A stretch of DNA of 64,000 nucleotides from the NCBI RefSeq assembly GCF_037414475.1, contig NZ_CP147913.1, positions 1,612,001 to 1,676,000 of the forward strand. The letters run 5' to 3'. Source of the stretch: Myxococcus stipitatus (lineage in GTDB: Bacteria > Myxococcota > Myxococcia > Myxococcales > Myxococcaceae). Below the pieces are notes generated by a model. It did no database searches, was not told the origin of the DNA, and saw nothing but the letters and a program-made list of their open reading frames with translations. This document shows, piece by piece, positions 18,707-27,830 of this stretch (position 1 is the stretch's first letter; every line of letters begins with the position of its first letter). A program made the position numbers and the translations under genes.

Positions 18707-19294
18707 ATGTCCTTCATCAACTACTCATCCCGCGAAATCAACTGCAAGATTGTCTATTACGGACCGGGTCTCTGCGGGAAGACGACCAACCTCCAGTACA
18801 TCTACAACAAGACGGCGGCCGAGACGAAGGGCAAGCTCATCTCGCTCTCCACCGAGACGGACCGCACGCTCTTCTTCGACTTCCTGCCGTTGTCGCTCGG
18901 TGAGATTCGCGGCTTCAAGACGCGCTTCCACCTCTACACGGTGCCTGGCCAGGTGTTCTACGACGCCAGCCGCAAGCTCATCCTCAAGGGCGTGGACGGC
19001 GTGGTGTTCGTCGCCGACAGCCAGATCGAGCGCATGGAGGCGAACATGGAGTCCATCGAGAACCTCCGTGTGAACCTGGCCGAGCAGGGCTACGACCTGA
19101 ACAAGATTCCGTACGTCGTCCAGTACAACAAGCGCGACCTGCCCAACGCGGTGACGGTGGAGGAGATGCGCAAGGCGCTCAACCCGCGCAACATCCCCGA
19201 GTATCAGGCCGTGGCGCCCACCGGCGTGGGCGTGTTCGACACGCTCAAGGCGGTGGCGAAGCTGGTGCTCACGGAGCTGAAGAAGGGCGGCTGA
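18707..19294 (+). CDS. mglA: MglA, Ras-like GTPase for motility and polarity
   Basis: 195 residues. P-loop GPGLCGKT (19-26); Arg53 and Thr54 of the switch I region; TVPGQ with Thr78 in place of the usual Asp and Gln82; NKRD at 141-144. These positions equal those of M. xanthus MglA, where Arg53/Gln82 support catalysis. MglA-GTP sets the leading pole and joins the Agl/Glt gliding machinery. Here an operon of Glt/Nfs-like envelope proteins follows directly. Confidence 0.98.
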   Translation: MSFINYSSREINCKIVYYGPGLCGKTTNLQYIYNKTAAETKGKLISLSTETDRTLFFDFLPLSLGEIRGFKTRFHLYTVPGQVFYDASRKLILKGVDGVVFVADSQIERMEANMESIENLRVNLAEQGYDLNKIPYVVQYNKRDLPNAVTVEEMRKALNPRNIPEYQAVAPTGVGVFDTLKAVAKLVLTELKKGG

Positions 19295-19302
19295 GAGCAA
19301 GC

Positions 19303-19352
19303 GGCCGGACACCTCCGGCCTCCCGTACCGCGGGTGACAAGACGCCCCGCGG
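19303..19352 (+). terminator. Two hairpins between mglA and the downstream operon
   Basis: A 6-bp stem (19303-19308 with 19315-19320) and a 7-bp stem (19328-19334 with 19346-19352) lie in the 116-bp gap. They could end or attenuate the mglBA transcript before the envelope operon. Confidence 0.45.
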
Positions 19353-19410
19353 TCAACGGTGTTACAACCGCCGCCGACGGGCCAGGCCGTCCGCCTCCTG
19401 AGGTCGCATA

Positions 19411-20145
19411 GTGCGTGTCGAAGCCGTCACCCTCCGCCTCCTCGCGCTCGTGAGCGCCACCCTCTGTGGGGCGGCGCTCGCGCAGGAGCCGCGCTCCCCG
19501 GCCCCAGCCGCCGCCTCTTCGTCGAGCGCCACCGCGGCTCCGGAGGGTGACAGCACCGCCGACGAGGCCTTCAACTCCCGCGTGAAGACGCTGGAGGAGC
19601 AGGTCGCCGACTTGAAGGAGAAGATCTACCGCTCCAAGGCGCGCCTGCTGCTGTTGCAGGAGACGGTGCTGGGCGGAGACGTCACCACGGGCGCTCGTGC
19701 GCTCATCGTCCACAAGAACGAGATGGGCGGCTCCTTCATCCTGGAGTCGGTGACGTACGCGTTGGATGGCGCGCCCATCTTCACGCAGCTGGACCTGCAG
19801 GGTGAGCTGAGCAAGCGCGAGCAGTTCGAGGTCTTCAACGGGCGCATCGTCCCGGGTCAGCATCAGCTCGCGGTGCGGTTGGTGTACCGGGGCAACGGCT
19901 TCGGCGTGTTCAGCTACCTGGAGGGCTACAAGTTCAAGGTGCAATCCAGCTACACCTTCAACGCGGAGCCAGGAAAGGTCTCCACCGTGCGCGTGGTGGG
20001 CTACGAGCAGGGTGGCATCACCACGGACCACAAGGACCGGCCGGCGGTGCGCTACGACATCGAGCTGTCGCGCGACTCGGCGCCTCGCATCGACGGTGAG
20101 CCAGGCGCCAGCCCTCCGGCCACCTCCTCCACAGAAGCGCGGTAG
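19411..20145 (+). CDS. Exported protein with coiled coil and beta domain
   Basis: 244 residues, GTG start preceded by GAGG. Signal peptide ends near ALAQEP. A short low-complexity linker, then a coiled coil (about 50-80, VKTLEEQVADLKEKIYR), then a beta-rich domain (VTYALDGAPIFTQLDL ... GQHQLAVRLVYRGNG) that resembles a periplasmic Ig-like fold. I do not recognise a named family. It is the first gene of a tight series (9 bases to the next), and its exported, coiled-coil nature fits an envelope-complex subunit. Confidence 0.85.
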   Translation: MRVEAVTLRLLALVSATLCGAALAQEPRSPAPAAASSSSATAAPEGDSTADEAFNSRVKTLEEQVADLKEKIYRSKARLLLLQETVLGGDVTTGARALIVHKNEMGGSFILESVTYALDGAPIFTQLDLQGELSKREQFEVFNGRIVPGQHQLAVRLVYRGNGFGVFSYLEGYKFKVQSSYTFNAEPGKVSTVRVVGYEQGGITTDHKDRPAVRYDIELSRDSAPRIDGEPGASPPATSSTEAR

Positions 20146-20154
20146 GGGCCGCCG

Positions 20155-22560
20155 GTGAACGTGTCGCTTCGCGCCCTTGCCCTCGTGCTCAGCCTCGCGG
20201 GGGGCACTTCCACCTCCGCCGCCGAGCCGCCGCCCACGCCGACGCAGCAGGAGCTGGAGCGCAACCTGTCGTCGGTGGAGCAGCAGCTCCGGGCCGCCGA
20301 GGAGGGCCTTCGCTTCGTGGAGACGCAGTACAGCCAGCGCCCCGAGCCCGACGAGGCGCAGGCCCGCGCGCGGCGCTACTCGGATGCGGAAATCCAATAC
20401 CTGCTGGGCGACTGGAACGCGGCCTCCGTCCTCTTCTACGACCTGGTGAGCGACCCGGCGTTTCAAAGCCACCCGCGCTACCCCGACGCGCTCTTCTTCC
20501 TCGCGGACGCGCTGTACCAGCAGAAGAACGACCTGGGCGCGCGCATCTACCTGCGCGAGCTGCTCGCCCTGCCCTCCCCTTCCGCGCGGCACCGCGACGC
20601 GCTCACGCGTTATCTGGCCATCTGCGGGAAGCTCAACCTCTTCGATGGCATCGAGCCCCAGCTCGAGCAGGCGCGTGCCCTGTACGGGGGACAGCTTCCG
20701 CCCGACCTCCAGTACGTGAACGGGAAGTGGCTCTTCCGCCGCATGGACCTGCCCCCCGCCGAGCGCATGGCTCGCGCTCGCGCCGCCTTCGCGCCGCTGG
20801 CCCAGGTCCCGGGCGGGCCGTATCAGCTCCAGGCCGGCTACCACATGGCCGTGCTGTCGATGCAGGCCGGTGAGCTGCCCCTGGCCATCCTCCAGTTCCA
20901 GCAGCTCCTCGTCCCCGTGCCGAGGGAGGACGCGGCGCCCGCGACGGACGGCAAGCCCGTGGTCCGGACGACCGCGGACACGGACCCGGCGCGCATCCGC
21001 GAGCTCTCGCTCATGTCGCTGGGGCGCCTGCTCTACGAGGCGGGCCGCTTCGATGAAGCGCTGGACCGGTACGGCCAGGTGCCTCGAGAAAGCGAGTCCT
21101 TCCCGGAGTCGCTCTACGAAATCGCGTGGACCCAGGTGCGCAAGGGCAACCATCAGGAGGCCAAGAACGCCGTCGACATCCTGTTGATGGTGGCGCCGGA
21201 CTCGCGGCTCGCGCCCGAGGCCAAGCTGCTCCAGGGCCACCTGCTCCAGAAACTCCAGAAGTACAACGACGCCATCGCGGCCTACGACGAGCTCATCAAC
21301 ACCTTCCGCCCCGTGCGGGAGAAGGTGGATGCGATGCTGAGCGCCAATCGCGACCCCGTGGCGTACTTCGACCGGCTCCTCGCGCGCACGGACACCGTGC
21401 CGGATGTTCGCACGCTGCTGCCCCCGCTCGCGTTGAAGTACGCCTCCACCGAACGCGAGGCCAGCGACGCGGTGAAGATGGTGGGCGACATCGACACCGG
21501 CAAGAAGGGAACCGTCGACGCGCGAGAGCTCGCCGCGCGCATCCTCCTGGCCCTGGAGACCCGGCGGCTGGAGACCTTCCCGGAGCTGCAGGAAGGCTTC
21601 ATGCGCGCGGACGCGGTGGAGACCGCCGTCGCGAACGCGGAGGCCGCGCTCGTGGAGCTGGAGCGTCACACGCTGGAGTCCTCCCTCACCGCGACGGAGC
21701 GGGAGAAGCTCTTGCCGTTGCGTCACGAGCGCGAGGCGCTGGCCACGCGCTTCGCCACGCTCCCCACCACGCAGAAGGAGATGGAGGAGCGGCTGCGGCG
21801 GATGCAGGCGCGCGTGGATGCCGTGGACCGGGAGGCCTTTCGCCTGGGCGCGGAGGTGCGCGGCCTGCACGCCATCGCCGCGGCGGTGCGCAAGTGGGTG
21901 GATGACACGCGCCTGATTCGCCAGACGCCCCCCGACGAGGAGCGAGAGTTCCTCGTGCAGCTCCAGGCGGAAGTCCAGACGCTCCAGGAGCTCCAGCAGG
22001 AACTCGACAAGACCCGAGGCCGGCTCGCGGACGAGCGCAACAGCGCCGCGGCGAGCCTCGCTGGAGAGAAGGCCATCCGAGGCAAATACCTCGCCGCGCT
22101 GCGCGCCGAGCACGACGTGCTCTCCGAGGCCGAGCGCCGTCAGTCTCCCTCAGGACTGCTGACCCGCGCGCACCAGGCCAGGGACCAGGGTCTGGCCCTC
22201 AGCAAGCGCGTGGCCCAGGCGCAGAGCGCGCTGCTCGCCCGGGTTGACCAGCGCGGACGCCGCATTCGCGAGAAGGTGCTGGCCGAGCAGAAGCTCCTCG
22301 ACAAGTACGAGGCCGAGGTCGCCGCGGTGTCCAGCAACGCCAAGCAGTTGGTGGGCCGCATCGCCTACGACAGCTTCCGTCGCGTGCGCCGGCAGTTCTA
22401 CGACCTGGTGCTCAAGGCGGACGTGGGTGTGGTGGACGTGGCCTTCACCGAGAAGCAGGACAGGACCACGGCCATCCAGAAGGTGTCGGCGCAGAAGGCC
22501 GAGGCCCTGCGCGCGTTGGACGCGGACTTCCGGGGTGTGCTCGCGGAGGATGGCCGGTGA
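20155..22560 (+). CDS. Exported TPR and coiled-coil protein
   Basis: 801 residues, GTG start, signal peptide ending near TSAAEP. Residues about 80-390 are TPR-like helical pairs (YPDALFFLADALYQQKN and similar). From about 500 to the C-terminus the sequence is almost entirely long charged coiled coil. Likely periplasmic scaffold. Its stop overlaps the next start by 4 bases (GTGA), indicating translational coupling. I do not recognise a specific name. Confidence 0.85.
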   Translation: MNVSLRALALVLSLAGGTSTSAAEPPPTPTQQELERNLSSVEQQLRAAEEGLRFVETQYSQRPEPDEAQARARRYSDAEIQYLLGDWNAASVLFYDLVSDPAFQSHPRYPDALFFLADALYQQKNDLGARIYLRELLALPSPSARHRDALTRYLAICGKLNLFDGIEPQLEQARALYGGQLPPDLQYVNGKWLFRRMDLPPAERMARARAAFAPLAQVPGGPYQLQAGYHMAVLSMQAGELPLAILQFQQLLVPVPREDAAPATDGKPVVRTTADTDPARIRELSLMSLGRLLYEAGRFDEALDRYGQVPRESESFPESLYEIAWTQVRKGNHQEAKNAVDILLMVAPDSRLAPEAKLLQGHLLQKLQKYNDAIAAYDELINTFRPVREKVDAMLSANRDPVAYFDRLLARTDTVPDVRTLLPPLALKYASTEREASDAVKMVGDIDTGKKGTVDARELAARILLALETRRLETFPELQEGFMRADAVETAVANAEAALVELERHTLESSLTATEREKLLPLRHEREALATRFATLPTTQKEMEERLRRMQARVDAVDREAFRLGAEVRGLHAIAAAVRKWVDDTRLIRQTPPDEEREFLVQLQAEVQTLQELQQELDKTRGRLADERNSAAASLAGEKAIRGKYLAALRAEHDVLSEAERRQSPSGLLTRAHQARDQGLALSKRVAQAQSALLARVDQRGRRIREKVLAEQKLLDKYEAEVAAVSSNAKQLVGRIAYDSFRRVRRQFYDLVLKADVGVVDVAFTEKQDRTTAIQKVSAQKAEALRALDADFRGVLAEDGR

Positions 22561-25500
22561 TGCGGCGTGTCCTCGCGGTGCTGCTCTGCGTCGCCTCGCT
22601 TCCCTCCGCCGCACAGGCGCAGGACGCGGGCACCCCTTCCACGCCTCAGGCGGAGAGCCCCTCCACCGCTCCCGAGCCCCGCTATCTGAAGGGCCTGGGC
22701 CGCACGCCCGACGAGGAGGTGCTGCTCGACGACGTGAGCGAGGCCCTGCGCACGTACGAAGAGGAGTCTCGCGAGTTCAGCGGCGACGTGCAGCGCCTGA
22801 TGGAGCGCAGGTACGAGCAGAAGCGCGACTCGCTGGCGTCCTCGTACGAGAAGGTCATCCGCGACTTCGAAGCCCAGGAGCGCAAGGAGCGGATGGAGGC
22901 CATCGTCCGCTTCGAGGAGTTCCTGCGCCGCTACCCCAATGAGCCTCGCTACACACCGGACGTGATGTTCCGGCTCGCGGAGCTCTACTACGAGCGCTCC
23001 CAGGACGAGCACCAGCTCGCGATGAAGGAGTACCGGGAGCGGCTGGAGGCGCACGACAAGAACCCGGACTCGGCCTTTCCCGTCGAGCCGAAGAAGGACT
23101 ACGCGGACTCCATCACGCTGTACCGCCGGCTACTGAAGGACTACCCCAGCTACCGCTTCAACGACGGCGCCTGGTACCTGCTGGGCTACTGCCTGGAGGA
23201 ACAGGAGCAGGTCGAGGAGAGCTTCCAGACCTATCAGCAACTCATCGCCCGCTATCCGCGAAGCCGCTTCGCCACCGAGGCGTGGGTCCGCATCGGCGAG
23301 TACTGGTTCGACAACTACAAGGACTCGCAGGCCCTCCCCCGCGCCGCGCAGGCGTTCGAGGCCGCCGCCCAGGACAAGCTCCACCCGCTCTACGACAAGG
23401 CCCTCTACAAGCTCGGCTGGACGTACTACCGCATGGACCGCTTCGACGAAGCGGTGGAGTCCTTCCTCTCGCTCGTGGACTTCTACGAAGCCCAGCGCGT
23501 GGCCAAGGGTGAAGCGGAAGCCGGCGGCGACCTTCGCGAGGAGGCGCTCCAGTACGTCGCCATCTCGCTGACAGATGAGTCGTGGGGCGGGCTGTCTCGC
23601 GCCCAGGCGCTCTTCACCAAGCGAGGCCCCAAGCCCTATGAAGCGGACATCTACCGCCGCCTGGGCCACCTGTTCTTCGAACAGACGCATCACCCCGAAG
23701 CCATCGCGGCCTATCAGCGCGCGCTGGAGAAGGACCCGCTGGCGTCAGACGCACCCGAGCTCCAACAGCGCATCGCCCAGGCCTACGAGCGGGACCGGAA
23801 GATGGCGGAGTCCTTCACGGAGTCGGAGCGGCTCGCCAGCCTCTACCAGCCCGGGACGGTCTGGTACTCGAAGAACCAGGGCGACCCGGACGCGCTCGCT
23901 CGGGCCGATGTCCTCGTCGAACGGAGCCTCTCCACCAGCGCCACGTTCCACCACCAGCAGGCGCAGGTGTTCAAGAAGGAAGGCAAGCTCGAGCAGGCCG
24001 CCGCGGGCTTCGCCAACGCCGCGCGCGCCTACGGCACGTATCTGGAGCGCTTCCCCCGCAGCAAGAGCGCGGGCGAGATGCGTTTCTATTACGCGGAATG
24101 CCTCTACTTCTCCTCGCAGTTCGCCGCCGCCGCGAAGAACTACGAGCTGGTGCGGGACACGGGCGCCAGCCTCAAGCACCGCGACGACTCGGCGCTCAGC
24201 GCGGTGCTCTCGTGGCAGCAGGTACTGACCCAGGACATCCAGGCCGGCAACGCGCCCGACCTCAAGCCCCTGCGCTCCACCGAACGTCCCGAGGGCGTCG
24301 AGGTGAAGTCCGTGCCCCTGGCACCCACCGAGCAGAAGCTGGTGGCGGCGTCGGACAAGTACGTGGCCATGCTGCCGCGCGACGCGAAGGCCGCGGGCAT
24401 CGCCTACAAGGCCGCGGAGCTCTACTACTCCCACGGAGACTTCCCCGAGGCGCGGCGGCGCTTCGAGCGCATCATCCAGATGTGGCCCAAGAGCGACGTG
24501 GCCCGCTACTCCACCAACCTCACCGTCGAGACCTTCCTCATCGCCAAGGACTGGCGCAGCGTGGAGGAGGTCAGCGCGAAGCTGGCCAGCAACACGCAGG
24601 TCATCGACCCGTCCAGCGAGCTCCACCAGCAACTGGTGAAGTTCAAGCTCGCCGGCCGCTTCAAGCTGGCCGACCAGCTCCTGGCCGAGGGCAAGTACGA
24701 GGAGGCCGCGCGCAAGTACATCCAGCTCGTCGACGAGGAGCCCCGCCACGAGTTCGCCGACAAGGCCCTCAACAACGCCGCCGTCGCGCATGAGAACACG
24801 CGGCGCTTCGACTCGGCGCTGAAGCTCTACGAGCGCATCTACCGCGAGTACCCCAAGTCGCCCCTGGCCGACGCCGCGCTGTTCCGCGTGGCGGTGAACG
24901 CGGAGAAGTCCTACGACTTCGACAAGGCCGTCGTCAGCTACCAGAAGCTGGTGAAGGACTACCCCGCGTCCAAGGACCGCGAGGCGGCCCTCTTCAACAC
25001 GGCCCGGCTCCTGGAAGGACAGCAGCGCTACGCCGAAGCCGCCTCGGCCTTCCTGCGCTACGCGGACCTGTACCCCTCCGCCGAAGACGCGCCGAAGAAC
25101 CAGTACCACGCCGCCGTCCTGCTCGAGAAACAGGGCGACCCTCGCGGCGAGGTGCGCGCGCTCCAGGAGTTCGTGCGCAAGTACGCGCGAAAGCCCGGCC
25201 AGGTGGAGCTGGTGGTGGATGCGCACCGGCGCATGGGAGACGCGCACCAGAAGCTCGGCGACGAGCGCGAGGCCCAGCGCGCCTATGCCCAGGCCGCCAG
25301 CGAGTTCGACCGGCGCAAGCTCAAGCCGGACACCCATCCGCTCGCGGCGAACGCCGCGGCCTTCGGCCGGTTCCAGCTCGCGGAAGCGGAGCTGAAGAAG
25401 TTCGATGCCTTGAAGATTGGCGGCTGGGGCAAGGCCCTGGTGCGCAGCTTCGCGGTGAAGCGCGCGGCGGTGAAGACGGTGAAGGACGCCTACGCGCGGG

Positions 25501-25931
25501 TGTATCCGTACAAGCAGCTCGAGTGGTCCCTCGCCGCGGCCTACCGCTCCGGCTATGCGCTGGAGCGCTTCGCCAACACCATCATCGAGACCCCCGTGCC
25601 CCCCGACGTGAAGCGGCTGGGCGAGGACGCGGTAGTGACGTACCAGGACCTGCTCGCGCAGAACACGGCCGAACTGGAAGACGCGGCGGTGGAGAGCTAC
25701 GCCATCGCCCTGGCGGAGGCGCGCAAGAACCGCGTGTCCAACGAGTGGACCCGGCGCACGCTGGAGGCCCTCAACCGCTTCCGCCCCAAGGAGTATCCGG
25801 TGCTCAAGGAGCCCAAGCAGGCGCTCGCGTCCGAGGGGGCCTACCCCGCTGGACTCGTGGGCCAGGTGAGCGGACCTCCGCGCCCCGCCTCGGCGGATGA
25901 GAGCCGGCTCACCGGAGGGAGCAAGCCGTGA
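22557..25931 (+). CDS. Large periplasmic TPR protein, GltD/AgmU-like
   Basis: 1124 residues (starting at GTG 22557, or ATG 22560 one codon later). Signal peptide ends at AQAQDA. A coiled coil around 50-125 is followed by some 15 TPR/tol-pal-type repeats (YPNEPRYTPDVMFRLAELYYERS, YPSYRFNDGAWYLLGYCLEEQEQ and others) with many D/E-Y-P phrases. Length, export and gene order (large TPR protein, TPR lipoprotein, small exported protein, FHA/TonB-like membrane protein) match the gltD-E-F-G/nfs layout of M. xanthus gliding and sporulation clusters. Orthology to a named gene is not certain, because paralogous sets exist. Overlaps the next gene by 4 bases. Confidence 0.85.
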   Translation: MMRRVLAVLLCVASLPSAAQAQDAGTPSTPQAESPSTAPEPRYLKGLGRTPDEEVLLDDVSEALRTYEEESREFSGDVQRLMERRYEQKRDSLASSYEKVIRDFEAQERKERMEAIVRFEEFLRRYPNEPRYTPDVMFRLAELYYERSQDEHQLAMKEYRERLEAHDKNPDSAFPVEPKKDYADSITLYRRLLKDYPSYRFNDGAWYLLGYCLEEQEQVEESFQTYQQLIARYPRSRFATEAWVRIGEYWFDNYKDSQALPRAAQAFEAAAQDKLHPLYDKALYKLGWTYYRMDRFDEAVESFLSLVDFYEAQRVAKGEAEAGGDLREEALQYVAISLTDESWGGLSRAQALFTKRGPKPYEADIYRRLGHLFFEQTHHPEAIAAYQRALEKDPLASDAPELQQRIAQAYERDRKMAESFTESERLASLYQPGTVWYSKNQGDPDALARADVLVERSLSTSATFHHQQAQVFKKEGKLEQAAAGFANAARAYGTYLERFPRSKSAGEMRFYYAECLYFSSQFAAAAKNYELVRDTGASLKHRDDSALSAVLSWQQVLTQDIQAGNAPDLKPLRSTERPEGVEVKSVPLAPTEQKLVAASDKYVAMLPRDAKAAGIAYKAAELYYSHGDFPEARRRFERIIQMWPKSDVARYSTNLTVETFLIAKDWRSVEEVSAKLASNTQVIDPSSELHQQLVKFKLAGRFKLADQLLAEGKYEEAARKYIQLVDEEPRHEFADKALNNAAVAHENTRRFDSALKLYERIYREYPKSPLADAALFRVAVNAEKSYDFDKAVVSYQKLVKDYPASKDREAALFNTARLLEGQQRYAEAASAFLRYADLYPSAEDAPKNQYHAAVLLEKQGDPRGEVRALQEFVRKYARKPGQVELVVDAHRRMGDAHQKLGDEREAQRAYAQAASEFDRRKLKPDTHPLAANAAAFGRFQLAEAELKKFDALKIGGWGKALVRSFAVKRAAVKTVKDAYARVYPYKQLEWSLAAAYRSGYALERFANTIIETPVPPDVKRLGEDAVVTYQDLLAQNTAELEDAAVESYAIALAEARKNRVSNEWTRRTLEALNRFRPKEYPVLKEPKQALASEGAYPAGLVGQVSGPPRPASADESRLTGGSKP

Positions 25932-27517
25932 CCCCGCTGCGGCGCTCCGCCCTCACCGCGCTGTTCGTCTCGTCGGGCCTGTGGCTGTCCGCCTGCGCCT
26001 CGAGTCCCCAGACGCGCCCGGAACAGGACCCCAACAAACCAGCCGCCACGCCCGTCGTGGTCCAGCCTCCTCCGCCTCCTCGCGACACGGCGAAGGACTT
26101 CGAGCAGGCGGTCGCGATGGCGCGCACCGGAGAGCTCTCCGCGGCCGAGGTGGCCTTGCGCGCGCTGGTGACGGACCACCCGAAGCTCGACTACGCGTGG
26201 ACGAACCTCGGCATCGTCCAGGAGCGGCTGGGCAAGCACGAGGACGCGGAGCGCGCCTACCGACAGGCCCTCGCCGTGTCACCTGAGCAGGAGGCCGCGT
26301 GGGACTGCCTGACGCGCTTGTACGGGCGCACGAACCGCTCCGCGGCGGTGGAGACGGAGCTGCGCGGACTCCTGGAGACGAAGCAGGATTCGGTGCCGCT
26401 GCGCACCGCGCTCGCGGTCAGCCTGCTTCAACAGAAGAAGCTGGAGCCCGCGGCCACGGAGGCCAAGCGCGCCCTCAAGGGAGATGAGCGGCACACCCGG
26501 GCGATGCAGGTGCTCGCGCAGGTGTACTACCGCGAGGGCAAGTACGAGCTGGCGCGCATGGTGATGGAGAACGCGCGGGACATCGCTCCCGGCGACGCGG
26601 CCACGCGCAACCTGCTCGGCCTCGTGTACCTGGGGCTCAAGGTCCGGCCGCAGGCGCTGGAGGAGTTCAAGGAGGCGGCGAAGCTCCAGCCGGACTTCGC
26701 GGAGGCTCGCAACAACTTCGGCGCGATGCTCAACGAGGCCCAGGACTATCCCGCCGCCGTGACGGAGCTCGAGGCCTCGGTGCGAGCCGCGCCCGACTTC
26801 GCCGCCGCCCGCCTCAACCTGGGCAATGCCTACCGCGGCCAGGGCGACTTCGAGCGCGCCAAGGCAGAGTACGAGAAGGTGCTCGCGCTGCGTCCCGGAC
26901 AGCCGGACCCGTTCTTCAACCTCGCCATCCTGTACCTCGACGTCGAACCCCCAGGGCTCGACCCCATCACGCGATACAAGACGGCCCTCACCTACTTCGA
27001 GCACTACCAGGCCCAGGGCGGACGCGACGACCGCATCCCGCAGTACACGAAGGACGCACGCAAGAGCATCGAGCGCGAGGAGCGGCGACTCGAGCGCGAG
27101 CGCAAGGACCAGCTTCGCAAGGCGGCCGAGGCCGAGAAGGCGCAGCGCGAACAGGCGAAGCAGGCACCGGACACGGCGCCGCAGAAGGCGAATCCGCCGC
27201 CTCCCGATCAGGCAGGCACACCCGCCCAGCAAGTGCCCGCGCCTCCCGCTCAGGCAGGCACACCCGGCCAGCAAGTGCCCTCCCCTTCCGCGCCTCCCAG
27301 CCAGCCAGGCCCCCCGCCCTCGAGCGAGGCCCCCGCCGCCGCGCCTCCCTCGCACGTCGCCCCACCCGCCCACACGTCGCCGGCTCCCACGCAAGGAGCT
27401 GGAACTCTCGCCCCCGCCCCCGCGTCTCAAGCCGAGACGAAGCCCGTGGCGGCCCCCACCTCCGAGAGCGCCCCGGAACAGTCAGGCTCGGGTAAGCTGG
27501 CCACCGACAAGAACTAG
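25928..27517 (+). CDS. TPR lipoprotein, GltE/AglT-like
   Basis: 529 residues, GTG start overlapping the previous stop (GTGA). Lipobox LSAC with Cys23. About eight TPRs span residues 50-350, then a charged helix, then a Pro/Ala/Gln-rich C-terminal tail with repeats of the form QAGTPxQQVPxP. In the gliding complex the corresponding outer-membrane TPR lipoprotein (AglT/GltE) anchors the periplasmic part. The Pro-rich tail could bridge the periplasm (inference). Confidence 0.85.
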   Translation: MTPLRRSALTALFVSSGLWLSACASSPQTRPEQDPNKPAATPVVVQPPPPPRDTAKDFEQAVAMARTGELSAAEVALRALVTDHPKLDYAWTNLGIVQERLGKHEDAERAYRQALAVSPEQEAAWDCLTRLYGRTNRSAAVETELRGLLETKQDSVPLRTALAVSLLQQKKLEPAATEAKRALKGDERHTRAMQVLAQVYYREGKYELARMVMENARDIAPGDAATRNLLGLVYLGLKVRPQALEEFKEAAKLQPDFAEARNNFGAMLNEAQDYPAAVTELEASVRAAPDFAAARLNLGNAYRGQGDFERAKAEYEKVLALRPGQPDPFFNLAILYLDVEPPGLDPITRYKTALTYFEHYQAQGGRDDRIPQYTKDARKSIEREERRLERERKDQLRKAAEAEKAQREQAKQAPDTAPQKANPPPPDQAGTPAQQVPAPPAQAGTPGQQVPSPSAPPSQPGPPPSSEAPAAAPPSHVAPPAHTSPAPTQGAGTLAPAPASQAETKPVAAPTSESAPEQSGSGKLATDKN

Positions 27518-27524
27518 GACCGCC

Positions 27525-27827
27525 ATGCGCGCCCCTCTCGCCCTCTTCGTGCTGCTCGCCGCCTTGCCCGTGCTCGCGCAGGACTCCAACAAGTCCTCCG
27601 CGCAGAGCACGCGTCAGGCCACGTCCAGCACCGAAGCCACGGCGGCCAAGAAGGCCCCGCGTAGCAGCAAGGTCATCCGCCTGGACGCGCTCACCGTCGA
27701 GGGCCGCATCCAGAAGCCCCAGGCGTTCTACATCCTCCCCCGCTCGAACCTGAGCTTCGACGAGCTCAACCGCACGGAGAGCTTCGTGCCCAAGGTCGAG
27801 AAGAGCGTCGAGCAGGAGCCCTTCTAG
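27525..27827 (+). CDS. Small exported protein, GltF-like position
   Basis: 100 residues, signal peptide ending at VLAQDS. A Ser/Ala/Thr/Lys linker and a conserved-looking C-terminal core (KVIRLDALTVEGRIQKPQAF, then LPRSNLSFDELNRTESFVPK) follow. Spacing is 7 bases from the TPR lipoprotein and 3 bases to the next gene, so it is clearly in the operon. Similar short proteins sit beside the FHA/TonB-like gene in myxobacterial gliding clusters. The function is not known to me. Confidence 0.85.
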   Translation: MRAPLALFVLLAALPVLAQDSNKSSAQSTRQATSSTEATAAKKAPRSSKVIRLDALTVEGRIQKPQAFYILPRSNLSFDELNRTESFVPKVEKSVEQEPF

Positions 27828-27830
27828 TCC

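Noticed and set aside
19204..22113. Very long minus-strand open frame (969 residues)
   Set aside because: Antisense shadow caused by high GC3; it lies over two plus-strand genes with signal peptides and coupled starts, and its translation is low-complexity.
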